64,000 nucleotides of DNA from positions 1 through 64,000 of the forward strand of contig JAQTNA010000012.1 of assembly GCA_028714035.1 (NCBI GenBank), written 5' to 3'. Below, piece after piece: positions 34,736-45,044 of the stretch (positions are counted from its first letter, which is position 1; each line of letters starts with the position of its first letter). This DNA is from Rhodocyclaceae bacterium. Lineage in GTDB: Bacteria; Pseudomonadota; Gammaproteobacteria; Burkholderiales; Rhodocyclaceae. The notes beneath the pieces are model-generated. The model saw nothing but the letters and a program-made list of their open reading frames with translations. It made no database searches and was not told the origin of the DNA. The position numbers were made by a program, and so were the translations under genes.

Positions 34736-36948
34736 TACTGACCTCCCAGTTTATTCAGTTCGCCTTTCAGACCACGAAGCCGGAAACTAAGCAGCCGAGG
34801 ATCCGCCGCACTCGGCCGAATTGCAGCCTTACGCCCACAAAGCTCCAACTTGCTGACACCCGTCGGCACATCCAATACCACGCTAAAGTTCGTCCACTCC
34901 CCGGATCGAAGACTAATAGAGCGGAGCACACGTCCACCGGCAGAGACAACCAAGGTATCCTCAGGATGAATCGAGTTAACCTCCCCGGAAACCGAGACCC
35001 TCAATGACTCCTGGCGGAAATTCTCGACCTCCACCACAGTCCCACCACCAGACCACGACCAAGCCTCGTCGCCAGTACCTTCCAAGGGGTAAAACCCTTG
35101 AGAAAGCCTTACCTGCACCGGAGCGACATGAATTGGCTCCGTGCCGATCGCGACGATCAGTTGGTCCAAGAATATCGGCTGCTCAGACGAAACATTCACC
35201 TTGGTGCTGCGCGCCCCAACATCACCCGGCAAACGTAGCGAGAACATCCTTTCGTCAGCAACCGCGTTAACAGAAATACCATTCACGCTCATTGAAGGCA
35301 CTCCATTCCTGGCGCCGGAAAAGAAGCCGTTCAACACCCTCCCTCCAATATGGGGAACGGCATATATAGAGAACGTTTTCGCGAATCGTCTATCGTTACC
35401 GTCGCTCCGGGCCAACACCATGTATTGTTCATCTCGATAGACGTCCTGAGTGAACGACATGTAGTAACAGGGTTTGCCTGCCTCACAACCCTCCGTCCGA
35501 AAATCCACGGACTTCCCTACCTTGGCCTTAACATAGGCATTCCAGTATGGAGCCAATGCCTGCGCGATCCCCCTTTGATGCGCAGGAAGACTTGGCGCAT
35601 AAATAACGGCCCCTTCTGGAATAGCCCTGAACTCTTCGCTCTTCATGACAAAGTCGAACAGCTTCCATTTGCGATTTGAAAGCGCCTGATCCTGAAAATA
35701 AAATTGATTGTTAACGCCAACAGCACCCGCGACCAGAAACACCAGGCATCCAATTAAACCAACAGAGATACGTCGCCCCACATTTTGTCGAATGAAATCA
35801 GACCTACTAGCCAACGCTAGAGATAACGAAAGCACTATCGCTGCAAAAATCATGGAGTAGAACGTATACGTAAACGATCTGGATCCAATCTCGACCCATG
35901 CCTGATATTTCGACGTAAGGGCAAGCAACAAATTCACGAGAAACACCAACGCGAGCGCAACGCCTAGTGCCCTACGTATAAACGTTGTACTCAACTCTGA
36001 CAGCATTGGCTTCCTAATAAACGTAACAACCAGTGCAGACGCAACAAGCGCTTTAATAACAATCGGCAATATCAGAAACGGAGATTGCCGATACACCTCG
36101 CCGAATTTAGAAGGAAGGCCATGAAATGATAAGATAGGGAAACCATTAACCCCGTAATAAAAAATAACCTTGAAAAAGCCGGAGACGGAGGCCCCTGTAA
36201 AACTATTGCCGTCATAGGAATGATGAGCCGCATAAACGTAACGCCAGGCAACGTACGCCAAAAGATACGTAGCCAAACCAGCCGCAATTGGCAGAAGGAA
36301 ACGCAACCGACCACGTAAGCAAGCCACGACCCCACCCGACCGGTAATTTGTTGCCGTAACTGCAAGAACCGGAAAAATAAAGGAAAATGAGACAAACACC
36401 TCAGTTCCCATTGAAAAGAAATAGAGAAGCGCCGCCGCCCACGCCTTTGATACGCTACGAATTTCCAACGCCATGGAAAAAAGCCCAACGGACGCAAAGA
36501 AACACGCGGCGTAAAAATTGAAGATCAGGGGGTAAGACGTAAACAAATCATGGTTCCAACCGTTTTGCATGAACGCGACGATAATAGCTAACACGAGCAG
36601 TGCAAACGCAGAACTTCTAAAAACTTTCGTTATGGACCAATACACCGTGCTGAACAACACAGCGAACCCGAAAATTTTCACACCAAACGACCAAATCGGG
36701 TCGTCGACAAGGTAGGGAATTTGAGTAATTGGAAACGATATCATGACCATAAAACGGCCAAGCGCAGCCGCCTGGAAATGCGCAGCTGGAAAAATACCGC
36801 CGAGCTGTTTAGTCACGATTGCAAGCTGAGCATCATCGTTGGTCGTATAACCCACATAAGCAAGGGGGTAGAAAACCAACAAAACCAGAATTAGATACAA
36901 CAACGCTCTAAATCGCGATATCGCAGCTGTAGTTTCGTCATTTACCAT
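34735..36948 (-). CDS. large polytopic membrane protein, possible GT-C/Gtr-type glycosyltransferase
   Basis: I do not recognise a named family. The 737-residue protein has about 11 membrane helices in residues 1-420, with an acidic pair in the first loop ([18 protein letters not shown]) reminiscent of the D/E-containing first loop of GT-C transferases, then a soluble, periplasm-like C-terminal domain with beta-rich sequence (about 450-737). Its gene follows gtrB on the same strand and ends at the start of rfbF. A serotype-specific Gtr transferase, using the lipid sugar made by GtrB and flipped by GtrA, is a reasonable inference. ATG at 36948 has GGAAG upstream. Confidence 0.5.
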   Translation of the reverse strand: MVNDETTAAISRFRALLYLILVLLVFYPLAYVGYTTNDDAQLAIVTKQLGGIFPAAHFQAAALGRFMVMISFPITQIPYLVDDPIWSFGVKIFGFAVLFSTVYWSITKVFRSSAFALLVLAIIVAFMQNGWNHDLFTSYPLIFNFYAACFFASVGLFSMALEIRSVSKAWAAALLYFFSMGTEVFVSFSFIFPVLAVTATNYRSGGVVACLRGRLRFLLPIAAGLATYLLAYVAWRYVYAAHHSYDGNSFTGASVSGFFKVIFYYGVNGFPILSFHGLPSKFGEVYRQSPFLILPIVIKALVASALVVTFIRKPMLSELSTTFIRRALGVALALVFLVNLLLALTSKYQAWVEIGSRSFTYTFYSMIFAAIVLSLSLALASRSDFIRQNVGRRISVGLIGCLVFLVAGAVGVNNQFYFQDQALSNRKWKLFDFVMKSEEFRAIPEGAVIYAPSLPAHQRGIAQALAPYWNAYVKAKVGKSVDFRTEGCEAGKPCYYMSFTQDVYRDEQYMVLARSDGNDRRFAKTFSIYAVPHIGGRVLNGFFSGARNGVPSMSVNGISVNAVADERMFSLRLPGDVGARSTKVNVSSEQPIFLDQLIVAIGTEPIHVAPVQVRLSQGFYPLEGTGDEAWSWSGGGTVVEVENFRQESLRVSVSGEVNSIHPEDTLVVSAGGRVLRSISLRSGEWTNFSVVLDVPTGVSKLELCGRKAAIRPSAADPRLLSFRLRGLKGELNKLGGQ

Positions 36949-37087
36949 CAATAGCTTCCAACAATACTTTATAAAAATCTGGATATCCGGCTAGCTTTGA
37001 AAAATTCCGGTATTCTTAAGATTGCGCATATTCGCATTTATACAACTATCAAACAAAAACTTAATCAACCGACACGGAAACATTACT

Positions 37088-38035
37088 TCAAACATCATTT
37101 CCATTACTACGCTGTATATCTTTTATAATAAACAACGGACGCCCTTTTGCCTGCATGAACATCCTGCCAATATACTCACCGACCACACCAATCATAAACA
37201 GTTGCACCCCTCCCAAGAACAAAACAACCGACATCATGGAAGCCCAACCAGTAACGGTATTACCCCGAAAATATCCTACCACAACGAACAACATCATCAA
37301 CAACGAACCAACGGAAACCAGCAGACCGATATAGGTCGATATCCGCAATGGCTTTATCGAGAAACTGGTAATAGCATCAACCGCAAAACGAATCATTTTT
37401 GACAACGGATACTTCGTCTCACCTGCAAAACGAGGAGCCCGATCATAAGGTAATGGCTCTTGATGAAAGCCGACCCAACTGACCATACCTCGTATGAACC
37501 GATGTTCCTCCGGCATGCTATTAAGAACATCCAGCGCACGCCTGCTCATCAAGCGAAAATCCCCGGTATCACGAGGTATCTCGATATCAACCATACGGTT
37601 CAAAAGTCTATAAAACAGGTATGCCGTCGCCTTCTTGAAGACCGTTTCGCCCTCCCGACGAATTCTCTGGCCATACACGACATCGGCACCGGCGTCCATC
37701 CTCGCCATCATTTTCGGCAGCAACTCCGGTGGATCCTGGAGATCGGCATCCAGTATAAATATGCGCTCACCTCGACATATCGACAGCCCGGCCGAAAGAG
37801 CGAGTTGATGTCCATGATTGCGGGACAAATTGACCGCAACCACATGCATGTCTTTAAGCGAAAGCTCCTGCATCAACCCCCATGTGCCATCTTTCGATCC
37901 ATCATTTACGAGCACCAATTCATATTGTTCGACGTTGTTTGCCTGGCAAACAGCACTGACGCGACGATGAAGTTCAAGCAGGCCATCTACTTCGTTGTAA
38001 CAGGGCACCACAACCGAGAGCTTAATGTCATCCAT
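37088..38035 (-). CDS. gtrB: GtrB-like undecaprenyl-phosphate glycosyltransferase
   Basis: The 315-residue protein has an N-terminal GT2 domain (KLSVVVPCYNEVDGLLELHR, LVNDGSKDGTWGLMQEL, metal site LDADLQDPPELLP) and two C-terminal membrane helices (about 230-290), the usual GtrB/ArnC/DPM-synthase layout. It would load glucose or a similar sugar onto undecaprenyl phosphate on the cytoplasmic side. It is upstream of the membrane protein at 34.7 kb and belongs with gtrA at 28.7 kb functionally. galE next to it suggests that galactose, too, may be a substrate. Confidence 0.9.
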   Translation of the reverse strand: MDDIKLSVVVPCYNEVDGLLELHRRVSAVCQANNVEQYELVLVNDGSKDGTWGLMQELSLKDMHVVAVNLSRNHGHQLALSAGLSICRGERIFILDADLQDPPELLPKMMARMDAGADVVYGQRIRREGETVFKKATAYLFYRLLNRMVDIEIPRDTGDFRLMSRRALDVLNSMPEEHRFIRGMVSWVGFHQEPLPYDRAPRFAGETKYPLSKMIRFAVDAITSFSIKPLRISTYIGLLVSVGSLLMMLFVVVGYFRGNTVTGWASMMSVVLFLGGVQLFMIGVVGEYIGRMFMQAKGRPLFIIKDIQRSNGNDV

Positions 38036-38094
38036 ATTATTCCTATATAACCAGTTTCGTTACAAATAATCTGGGATCCCATAGAAGCATGATT

Positions 38095-39075
38095 TCAGTG
38101 TGCCCGATGCCACTGAACCGCATGCTTTACGATTTCGTCCAAATCCGGATACGCGGGACTCCAACCCAATACATTGTGGGCTTGCCCGGCGTCGGCTACA
38201 AGAATGGGAGGATCTCCGGCACGCCTCTCGACCACCGCGTGGGGCACTGGCAACCCAAGCTGCCTTTCAACCGTCTCCAGAACCTGCCGAACGCTATATC
38301 CCGCGCCATTTCCAAGATTAAGTTTGAGTGAACAGCCACCCGACCGGAGATGCCGTAACGCCCTTAGGTGAGCATCCGCAAGGTCACAAACATGGATATA
38401 GTCTCGAATGCAGGTTCCATCCAATGTTGGATAATCGTTTCCGAATACTTTCAGCGATTGACAACGCCCCAGCGCAGCGTTAATTGCAAGCGGCACTAGG
38501 TGCGTTTCTGGGCTATGCCTCTCCCCCAGGCTCCCATCTGGCTGCGCGCCAGCCGCATTAAAATAGCGCAAACATACATGGCGGATGCCATAGGCCACTT
38601 CATAATCGGGCAACAAATTCTCGACCAGCCATTTACTGCGACCATACGGGTTTATTGGCAACTGCGGATGTGCTTCGTCGACCAAATCCGTTAAGGGCAC
38701 TCCAAAAATTGCAGCGGACGAAGAGAATATAAAATTTTTGACGCCGTGTCGAGCCATCGCGTTAAGCAAGGTAATCGTCTTACCTACATTATTATCATAA
38801 TACTTAGCCGGATGCAAAACCGATTCACCAACCTGAATGAATGAGGCAAAATGCATTACAGCGTCAAAACGCCTCTGATTAAGAATCATGTCCAGGACAG
38901 AAACATCACCCACATCACCAATATATAGTTCAGCACCTGGAATTGAATCCGAAAACCCGGAACTCAGATCATCAAGTACGACAGGAGCCAGATTGCTATC
39001 ATTGAGCAATCTAACCATATGTGAACCAATATAACCCGCGCCGCCTACAACCAATATATTCAACTTACTCACCAT
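38095..39075 (-). CDS. galE: UDP-glucose 4-epimerase
   Basis: The 326-residue SDR enzyme interconverts UDP-glucose and UDP-galactose. Motifs: ILVVGGAGYIGSHMVRLL, HFASFIQVGESV, FSSSAAIFGVP, YGRSKWLVE (catalytic Tyr-x3-Lys) and RYFNAAGAQPDGSLGE, which is diagnostic for GalE. It supplies galactose donors for the polysaccharide. It lies 59 bp upstream of gtrB on the same strand. Confidence 0.94.
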   Translation of the reverse strand: MVSKLNILVVGGAGYIGSHMVRLLNDSNLAPVVLDDLSSGFSDSIPGAELYIGDVGDVSVLDMILNQRRFDAVMHFASFIQVGESVLHPAKYYDNNVGKTITLLNAMARHGVKNFIFSSSAAIFGVPLTDLVDEAHPQLPINPYGRSKWLVENLLPDYEVAYGIRHVCLRYFNAAGAQPDGSLGERHSPETHLVPLAINAALGRCQSLKVFGNDYPTLDGTCIRDYIHVCDLADAHLRALRHLRSGGCSLKLNLGNGAGYSVRQVLETVERQLGLPVPHAVVERRAGDPPILVADAGQAHNVLGWSPAYPDLDEIVKHAVQWHRAH

Positions 39076-39163
39076 AATTTTAGTAAAGCAGAAACGCCTT
39101 TGCGCACGAGGAAGCCCGAAAAATCCAAAAATTTATAACCGAACAAAATTATCGTAACAGAGA

Positions 39164-40420
39164 CTAGTCATCACTCATAACACAGGCCTCAGTCAATCTG
39201 GCATACAGTTTATCAACGCTAGCACGCCAAGTATGGCTACTCAATTCTCGACCACGACTATCAAATGGCGGCCCAGACTTTTCTCGAGAAGCAAACTCCA
39301 GCAAGGCTTCACTCAGCGCACTGATGGAATCCAGGGAAAAGAATGCAACATTAGGCCCCGCAACCTCTCTAAACACAGGAATATCACTAGCCAAGACCGC
39401 CACTCCATTTGCCTCAGCCTCTATAATTGGAAGTCCGTACCCCTCATCAATTGAGGCAGCAATTACCGCGTCAACGTTAGAATACAACTGCTGAAGAAGC
39501 TTATCATTACAATGATCCAATATAAACAGATTCTTATTCAATAGCGGGTGTGCCAGTATTCGACGCCATAACGAGTCAGACAGCCATCCGCGTCGGCCAA
39601 CGATTACAAGACAGGCGTTATTTGACTTACGCCAGATGAGATCGAAAGCATTCAACACGAACACGTGGTTTTTTCGTGGCTCAAGTGTTCCGACCATCAA
39701 GAAGACGGTACTCTTTTCCCAATCAATATGCGGAATTGGCGGTGCCGCCGTCTGCGCCAAGCGGTCTCCGGCCTGCGAAAAATCGGCCCCCATTGGAAAG
39801 TCATCAATAACAACATCATTCTTTGCGGTTATTGGCAACCTGGTGACAACGTCAGATTTTACCGACTTAGAAATGCAATGATATGCATCGGTATAGTAGC
39901 CCATTATCTCCCACCAATCCCGAAATGCCGCCACCAGTCCGTCATCGAAAAACTGAGGATATTTTAACGGCAGCAAATCGTAGACCACCGCGTGTATTTT
40001 ACATCCCGCTTCCCGTGCCTCTCTCAGGGCAGTCCACGGATGATAATTCCAGGTAGCGTCAGGCATTAGCAGAATATCTGTCGGAGCCGGCTGCCATCTT
40101 GTGTAATGACGCCACGGGCCTATTCCCAATTTGCGTAGTTTCGAACTCCGATCGGCGTGTGCCATAAGCAACGGAGCAATCGCACGGGCCTTCCTTTCGA
40201 CCTTGTTCCAAAAGGCGGCCTTTCTGGAAAAACAACGTATATTGTGGTCAAGTTCTATTATGCGGAAGTCCACGCCATCAAAAACAACATGCTCAACCAA
40301 GATGCCAGAACGTTCGGCGATTTCCGGCATAAGCTTCGCAATGTTGCGAACGACCCGTTGAATTCCGGTGTTGAAACCCGTCTGAACGGTCGACGTTACA
40401 TCTATCAGAAGCCTGCGCAT
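39164..40420 (-). CDS. family 4 glycosyltransferase
   Basis: The 418-residue protein begins RLLIDVTSTVQTGFNTGIQR, typical of GT4 transferases of the WbdA/MtfB/RfbU type, and has VFLMVGTLEPRKNHVFVLNA, AASIDEGYGLPIIEAEANG (E-x7-E pair) and SDIPVFREVAGPNVAFF in the second domain. It probably adds a mannose- or rhamnose-type sugar to the growing chain; specificity is inferred. The gene is AT-richer than manB/manC and lies at the right border of the AT-rich block. Confidence 0.86.
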   Translation of the reverse strand: MRRLLIDVTSTVQTGFNTGIQRVVRNIAKLMPEIAERSGILVEHVVFDGVDFRIIELDHNIRCFSRKAAFWNKVERKARAIAPLLMAHADRSSKLRKLGIGPWRHYTRWQPAPTDILLMPDATWNYHPWTALREAREAGCKIHAVVYDLLPLKYPQFFDDGLVAAFRDWWEIMGYYTDAYHCISKSVKSDVVTRLPITAKNDVVIDDFPMGADFSQAGDRLAQTAAPPIPHIDWEKSTVFLMVGTLEPRKNHVFVLNAFDLIWRKSNNACLVIVGRRGWLSDSLWRRILAHPLLNKNLFILDHCNDKLLQQLYSNVDAVIAASIDEGYGLPIIEAEANGVAVLASDIPVFREVAGPNVAFFSLDSISALSEALLEFASREKSGPPFDSRGRELSSHTWRASVDKLYARLTEACVMSDD

Positions 40421-40567
40421 GCCACCCTCAAATCAATCAAAATCGCTCCGGTTGTCTTTCGCCGCATCGCTTTGGGAGCACGTCTCGGCTCGTCCAGCTA
40501 GCCGCCCATGTTCCGAAATTGTATCAGCATATCCTCCCCACACACCCCGGGGCCGGGAGAGCCTTCT

Positions 40568-41533
40568 TCAACACCGGTCCTTCGATACCAAGCGGCTTAT
40601 CCACCGCAGAGGGGCCGTAAGGCGCCAAGATCGACTGGCCTTGATCATTATCAACTCGGCCTGGGCGTCAAAGGCTCTGGCGTCTGTAGCCCTAGCACGA
40701 TCTTCCGCTAGCCTGGCCTTCTCTAGCGCCTCTTGCGCTTTGGATTCTGCCCGGGAGGTACTTTCGGCAACACGAGCCAACGTGGCTTCCAACGCGCCAT
40801 TCCAACGATTCATCAGTTGATCCAGGCTCAAGCCATATTCCCGCGCGAACGGCTCGTTGAGCAGCGCCAAAACATCTTCCGAGGCATGTTTTTGTGCGAT
40901 GACGGAGAAATCGGGACTGGCGCCGCCGATTACATCCTGTAGCGAGACGAACTCCTTGTTCGCAAGCTCCTGCGACTCCTGAAGCCGCAGGGTCTTGACC
41001 CGAGCGAACCCGCTGTACTCCGCCAGGAAGGAAAGCAGCGCCGGCGGCAAAGGGCGAAGATGGCTCGGATCAAGGTAAAAATTCTGGGTACTGACCAGAA
41101 TATTCTCGGGATTCGGCGTTTCCATGATCAGGAGACCGCCCGGTTTGAGTACTCGGAGTGCCTGGGAAACCAGCGTTCTCAACTGGTCGAACGAAACGTG
41201 TTCGACTACATGAAAGGCCGAGACGACCAGTTGACTCTCGCCCGGCAATGTCGAAAGCCGTGCAATGGCGTCCCCCTTTTCAACCGTCAAGCCCAAGCCG
41301 TGGCAAGCGTCGAGCATGCCCTGATCAAGGTCAATCCCCAAAGCGCTTATGCCGGCCGCCTTCAATATTTCCAGCCACTCGCCCCGGCCGCATCCGAGGT
41401 CGACGGCTGGGGCTTCGGGATACGCTACGCGCAAGGGCTCAATGAACGGCAGGTAGACCGCGAGCCGGCTCTTGATGAGTGCGCGGGAACCACGGTAGCG
41501 AGCCTCAAAAGCCCGGTAGAAGTCGTCACTCAT
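40568..41533 (-). CDS. class I SAM methyltransferase with coiled-coil tail, possible chain terminator
   Basis: The 321-residue protein has a class I methyltransferase fold: AVDLGCGRGEWLEILKAAG (SAM motif I), GIDLDQGMLDAC, VVSAFHVVEHVSFDQLRTLV, LKPGGLLIMETPNPEN. Residues about 240-300 form an alanine/glutamate-rich coiled coil. It overlaps wzt by 4 bp (ATGA). In ABC-type O-antigens, WbdD-like enzymes methylate the chain end, which is then recognised by the Wzt C-terminal domain; this gene is well placed for that role, though it lacks the WbdD kinase domain. Function is inferred. Confidence 0.8.
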   Translation of the reverse strand: MSDDFYRAFEARYRGSRALIKSRLAVYLPFIEPLRVAYPEAPAVDLGCGRGEWLEILKAAGISALGIDLDQGMLDACHGLGLTVEKGDAIARLSTLPGESQLVVSAFHVVEHVSFDQLRTLVSQALRVLKPGGLLIMETPNPENILVSTQNFYLDPSHLRPLPPALLSFLAEYSGFARVKTLRLQESQELANKEFVSLQDVIGGASPDFSVIAQKHASEDVLALLNEPFAREYGLSLDQLMNRWNGALEATLARVAESTSRAESKAQEALEKARLAEDRARATDARAFDAQAELIMIKASRSWRLTAPLRWISRLVSKDRC

Positions 41534-42750
41534 ACGGAACACCGCACGACGGGAGGAATCCAGGCCACGCCCACGAATGGATGTTTGTCCATATTGATCA
41601 CGTTAAACACCAAGGCGCGATCCTTCCATTCATAGTTCCTGGAAATATGAGTGTCGTCCGCATGCAAGGCCACCGTAATGGAGTACGTACCCGGACCAAG
41701 GTTGGCCTGAAAATCGAAGTCGTACTCGATGACGTCACCGCACAGCAGATTTTCCTTCATCTGCTCATGGTGGTACGTATTGGTGCCAAAGACCGGCTGA
41801 CCGAGACGGTCCTTTATCATGTAGCCGACGACCAGCTTCGGCACCCTCGCATTACAGACTGCGACGACTTTCAGACGAACCGCCTGCCCGACGTTCACAA
41901 CCTCCAAAGGCTGCCCTTGCGCACTCTGCAGAGCAATATCGCGCACCGCAACTTCGCCATTCCCGGAGATGGTCTGAACCTTTCCGTCGCGGCTTACCTC
42001 TTGCGTAATCCTCTGATTCTGGCGGTCGGCCAACATGGCATTATAGTAGTCCATCACCGCTTCCGGCTGCCCTTCGAGGGCAACCGCCCCTTGGGCGAGC
42101 AGGATCGCGCGGTCACAGATGGACTGGATGGCAGCCTTGTCGTGGGACACGAGCAGCAGGGTCGTGCCAAGCTTCCTGAATTCGCGGATGCGCTCGAAGC
42201 TCTTGTGCTGGAAATACGCATCCCCCACGGAGAGCGCTTCGTCCACGATCAAAATATCGGGCCGAAGCGCAGTCGCGAGGCTGAAGGCCAGCCGCACCTG
42301 CATGCCGCTGGAGTACACCCGGACCGGCTTGTCAATATAATCACCGATCTCGGCAAACGCCTCGATATCCGGCATCAGCCTGGCGATCTCTTCGCCTTGC
42401 AGGCCGAGCAATTGCCCTGCCATGAATACGTTTTGCCTGCCGGTAAAATCCGGGTGGAAGCCCATGCCGAGTTCAAGCAACGCCGCCACCCGGCCTTCCA
42501 TATGCACCGCGCCGGTCGTCGGCTGCACCGTCCCCGTGATGAGCTTGAGCAGCGTGCTTTTGCCGGCACCGTTCATGCCGATGATGCCGACCGCTTCGCC
42601 CGGTGCCACCTGGAAGTTGATGTCCTGCAATATCCACTTCAGACTATGGCGTGGACCGGTCCAGGGGGAAACCCACTCCGCCAGGCGGGACCACCTGGTG
42701 GGATATTGCCGGTAGGCCTTGCCCAGATTGGTGACGGCGATTGTACCCAT
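41530..42750 (-). CDS. wzt: O-polysaccharide ABC exporter, ATP-binding protein
   Basis: The 406-residue protein has an ABC ATPase domain with Walker A GMNGAGKST (about 58-66), signature YSSGMQVRLAFSLATALRPD and Walker B ILIVDEALS, then a C-terminal carbohydrate-binding domain (about 255-406). Wzt proteins with this extra domain select chains with a modified non-reducing end. It works with Wzm, whose stop overlaps its start by 1 bp (TGATG), and the following methyltransferase probably makes the modification. Confidence 0.95.
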   Translation of the reverse strand: MGTIAVTNLGKAYRQYPTRWSRLAEWVSPWTGPRHSLKWILQDINFQVAPGEAVGIIGMNGAGKSTLLKLITGTVQPTTGAVHMEGRVAALLELGMGFHPDFTGRQNVFMAGQLLGLQGEEIARLMPDIEAFAEIGDYIDKPVRVYSSGMQVRLAFSLATALRPDILIVDEALSVGDAYFQHKSFERIREFRKLGTTLLLVSHDKAAIQSICDRAILLAQGAVALEGQPEAVMDYYNAMLADRQNQRITQEVSRDGKVQTISGNGEVAVRDIALQSAQGQPLEVVNVGQAVRLKVVAVCNARVPKLVVGYMIKDRLGQPVFGTNTYHHEQMKENLLCGDVIEYDFDFQANLGPGTYSITVALHADDTHISRNYEWKDRALVFNVINMDKHPFVGVAWIPPVVRCSV

Positions 42751-43547
42751 CAGAGTTCGTCCACCATTTCACCGGCGTGACGCCTGAAGAGTGCGAGACC
42801 CAAGGTACAGAGCAGCATGGCCAACCCGGCCGTAAGGCCCAGGGTGGACCACACAGGCGGGCTGCCCTTTAGCAGGATTCCCTGGTACGCGGTCACCAGA
42901 GGCGTCATGGGGTTGTAGGCAAGCAAGCCCCTGGCCCATACGGGGAGAGTCTCCATGGGATAGACGATGGGCGTGAGCCAGAACCAGAACTGCAGGACGA
43001 TGCCGAAGAATTGCCCCACGTCACGGAAGAACACGTTGAGGACGCCGAGTACCATGCCCAGGCCAATGGCAAACGTCATCTGCAACAGAAGGACGGGGAA
43101 CAAGGCCAGGTAAGGCCACCCGGGAAAGTTTCCGGAAAACACCAGAAACGCGGTAAACAACCCGAAGATGATGACGAAGTTAAGGAAAGCGCTGAGGACC
43201 ACGATGATCGGCAGGCATATCCTCGGGAAACTCAGTTTTTTCAATAAATTGGCATTATCCAGAAAGACGGTCTGAGCTCGCCCGACGATTTCTGCAAACA
43301 GGCCCCAGGTCAGCGTTCCGGCGCAAAGGAAGATGCTATAGGCGAACGTCCCGGAAAGGCCGGGTAGCCGGGCCTGCATGACCTGGGAAAAGATGAGGGT
43401 AAATACCAGGATCTGGGCCAAAGGCTGAAGCACCAACCACGCGGCGCCCAGCATGGAATTGCGATAGCGCGAGGCGAACTCACGCTTCACGCTGCCGATG
43501 ACAAAGCCGCGGTAGCGATAGATACTGGCGATCAGGGAAGAAATCAT
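42750..43547 (-). CDS. wzm: O-polysaccharide ABC exporter, membrane protein
   Basis: The 265-residue protein has six hydrophobic segments and the ABC-2 exporter pattern KREFASRYRNSMLGAAWLVL followed by QPLAQILVFTLIFSQVM. Wzm forms the channel for undecaprenyl-linked polysaccharide, with Wzt. I chose the ATG at 43547 because it gives the usual family length; in-frame ATGs at 43601 and 43655 add 18-36 residues without family resemblance, and none has a strong ribosome site. Confidence 0.9.
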   Translation of the reverse strand: MISSLIASIYRYRGFVIGSVKREFASRYRNSMLGAAWLVLQPLAQILVFTLIFSQVMQARLPGLSGTFAYSIFLCAGTLTWGLFAEIVGRAQTVFLDNANLLKKLSFPRICLPIIVVLSAFLNFVIIFGLFTAFLVFSGNFPGWPYLALFPVLLLQMTFAIGLGMVLGVLNVFFRDVGQFFGIVLQFWFWLTPIVYPMETLPVWARGLLAYNPMTPLVTAYQGILLKGSPPVWSTLGLTAGLAMLLCTLGLALFRRHAGEMVDEL

Positions 43548-43664
43548 GAAGTGAACCGGGGCGCGTCTTGAAGGATGTGCACGACTTCTCGGGTTGAGCA
43601 TCGAAGCAAACGATCCAGCGAAAATGGTTAGCCTCTCGGGAGTGAAGCTCACCATTACCCGTTC

Positions 43665-45044
43665 TCAGGCTTCACACCCTCCCTGCTTTCGTATGAGTTG
43701 TTTCAGCAGGGAAAGCCGTTTTTCCAGTTCTTCGGTATCCCCACGTGTTTCCACATTCAGCCTCAGCAGGGGCTCGGTATTGGACGCCCTCAGATTGAAG
43801 CGCCAAGTGCCGAATTCCAGGCTGACGCCATCCGTATCGTCCAGTCCGGGGTTCTCGCCGGAAAAATATCCCGCCACTTCCGCCATCGCGCCCTTGGCGT
43901 CCGGCACCCGGAAATTGATTTCTCCGCTGCACGGAAACGCCGCGATGCGGTCCGCCACCAGTTGGGAGAGCTTCTGCCCCTTGCGGGACAGCAGTTCCGC
44001 TACCAGCAACCAGGGAATCATGCCGCTGTCGCAATAGCCGAAATCGCGGAAATAGTGGTGGGCGCTCATTTCGCCGCCGTAGATGGCGTTCTCGGCGCGC
44101 ATGCGTTCCTTGATGAAGGCATGGCCCGTCTTGCTCTGGATCGGAATCCCTCCGGCCCGCTCCACCATGTCAATGGTGTTCCAGGTCAAACGCGGATCAT
44201 GGATGATTTTCTCACCCGGATGCTTGGCCAGGAAGGCTTCCGCAAGAAGCCCCACGATGTAGTACCCCTCGATGAATTCACCGTTCTCGTCGAACAGGAA
44301 GCAGCGATCGAAATCCCCATCCCAGGCGATGCCCATGTCGGCGCCGGACTGACGGACGGCATCGGCGGTCGCGGCCCGGTTCTCCGGCAGCAGGGGATTG
44401 GGAATGCCATTCGGAAAACTGCCGTCGGGCGCATGATGAACCTTGATGAAGCTTATCGGCACCCGCAGTTCGGCAAAACGAGCCTCGATGGCATCCAGCA
44501 CATGTCCTGCGGCCCCGTTCCCCGCGTTCACCACCAGTTTCATCGGCGCCAGGGCAGGGGCATCCAGATAGCCCAGGAGGTGGCTCACGTAATCTTCGAG
44601 GATGGACAGGATGCTGAGTTCGCCCTTACGCGAAGCGGCTTGAAAGGAATTGATTTCAGCCAGACGCTGAATGTCCCGTAGCCCCGAGTCGCCGCTGATC
44701 GGGCGCGCGCCTCGCGCCACCAGTTTCATGCCGTTGTAGTCCATGGGGTTGTGACTGGCGGTCACCTCGATGGCGCCATCCACGTCCAGGTGGAAGGCGG
44801 CGAAATACACCTCCTCCGTCCCTGTCATGCCGAGATCAAGCACATCGGCACCCGCGTCCATGAGCCCTCGGGCCAGCGCATTCTTGAGCGCCTCGCTGGT
44901 CAGCCGAACGTCCCCTCCGACCGCCACCCGGTTCGCCCCCAGATATTGGGTAAACGCGCGGCCGATCCGGTAGGCAACGTCTTCATTCAGTTCCGCGCCC
45001 AGTTTGCCGCGGATATCGTAAGCCTTGAAGCAGGAGAGGGTCAT
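43665..45044 (-). CDS. manB: phosphomannomutase/phosphoglucomutase
   Basis: The 459-residue enzyme interconverts mannose-6-phosphate and mannose-1-phosphate. It has the phosphoserine loop [14 protein letters not shown] at about residues 94-107, the metal loop WDGDFDRCF (DGDxDR) at about 240, the sugar-binding [10 protein letters not shown], and the C-terminal phosphate site [14 protein letters not shown]. It begins at the manC stop (TGATG), so the two GDP-mannose genes are translationally coupled, feeding gmd and the transferases. Confidence 0.95.
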   Translation of the reverse strand: MTLSCFKAYDIRGKLGAELNEDVAYRIGRAFTQYLGANRVAVGGDVRLTSEALKNALARGLMDAGADVLDLGMTGTEEVYFAAFHLDVDGAIEVTASHNPMDYNGMKLVARGARPISGDSGLRDIQRLAEINSFQAASRKGELSILSILEDYVSHLLGYLDAPALAPMKLVVNAGNGAAGHVLDAIEARFAELRVPISFIKVHHAPDGSFPNGIPNPLLPENRAATADAVRQSGADMGIAWDGDFDRCFLFDENGEFIEGYYIVGLLAEAFLAKHPGEKIIHDPRLTWNTIDMVERAGGIPIQSKTGHAFIKERMRAENAIYGGEMSAHHYFRDFGYCDSGMIPWLLVAELLSRKGQKLSQLVADRIAAFPCSGEINFRVPDAKGAMAEVAGYFSGENPGLDDTDGVSLEFGTWRFNLRASNTEPLLRLNVETRGDTEELEKRLSLLKQLIRKQGGCEA

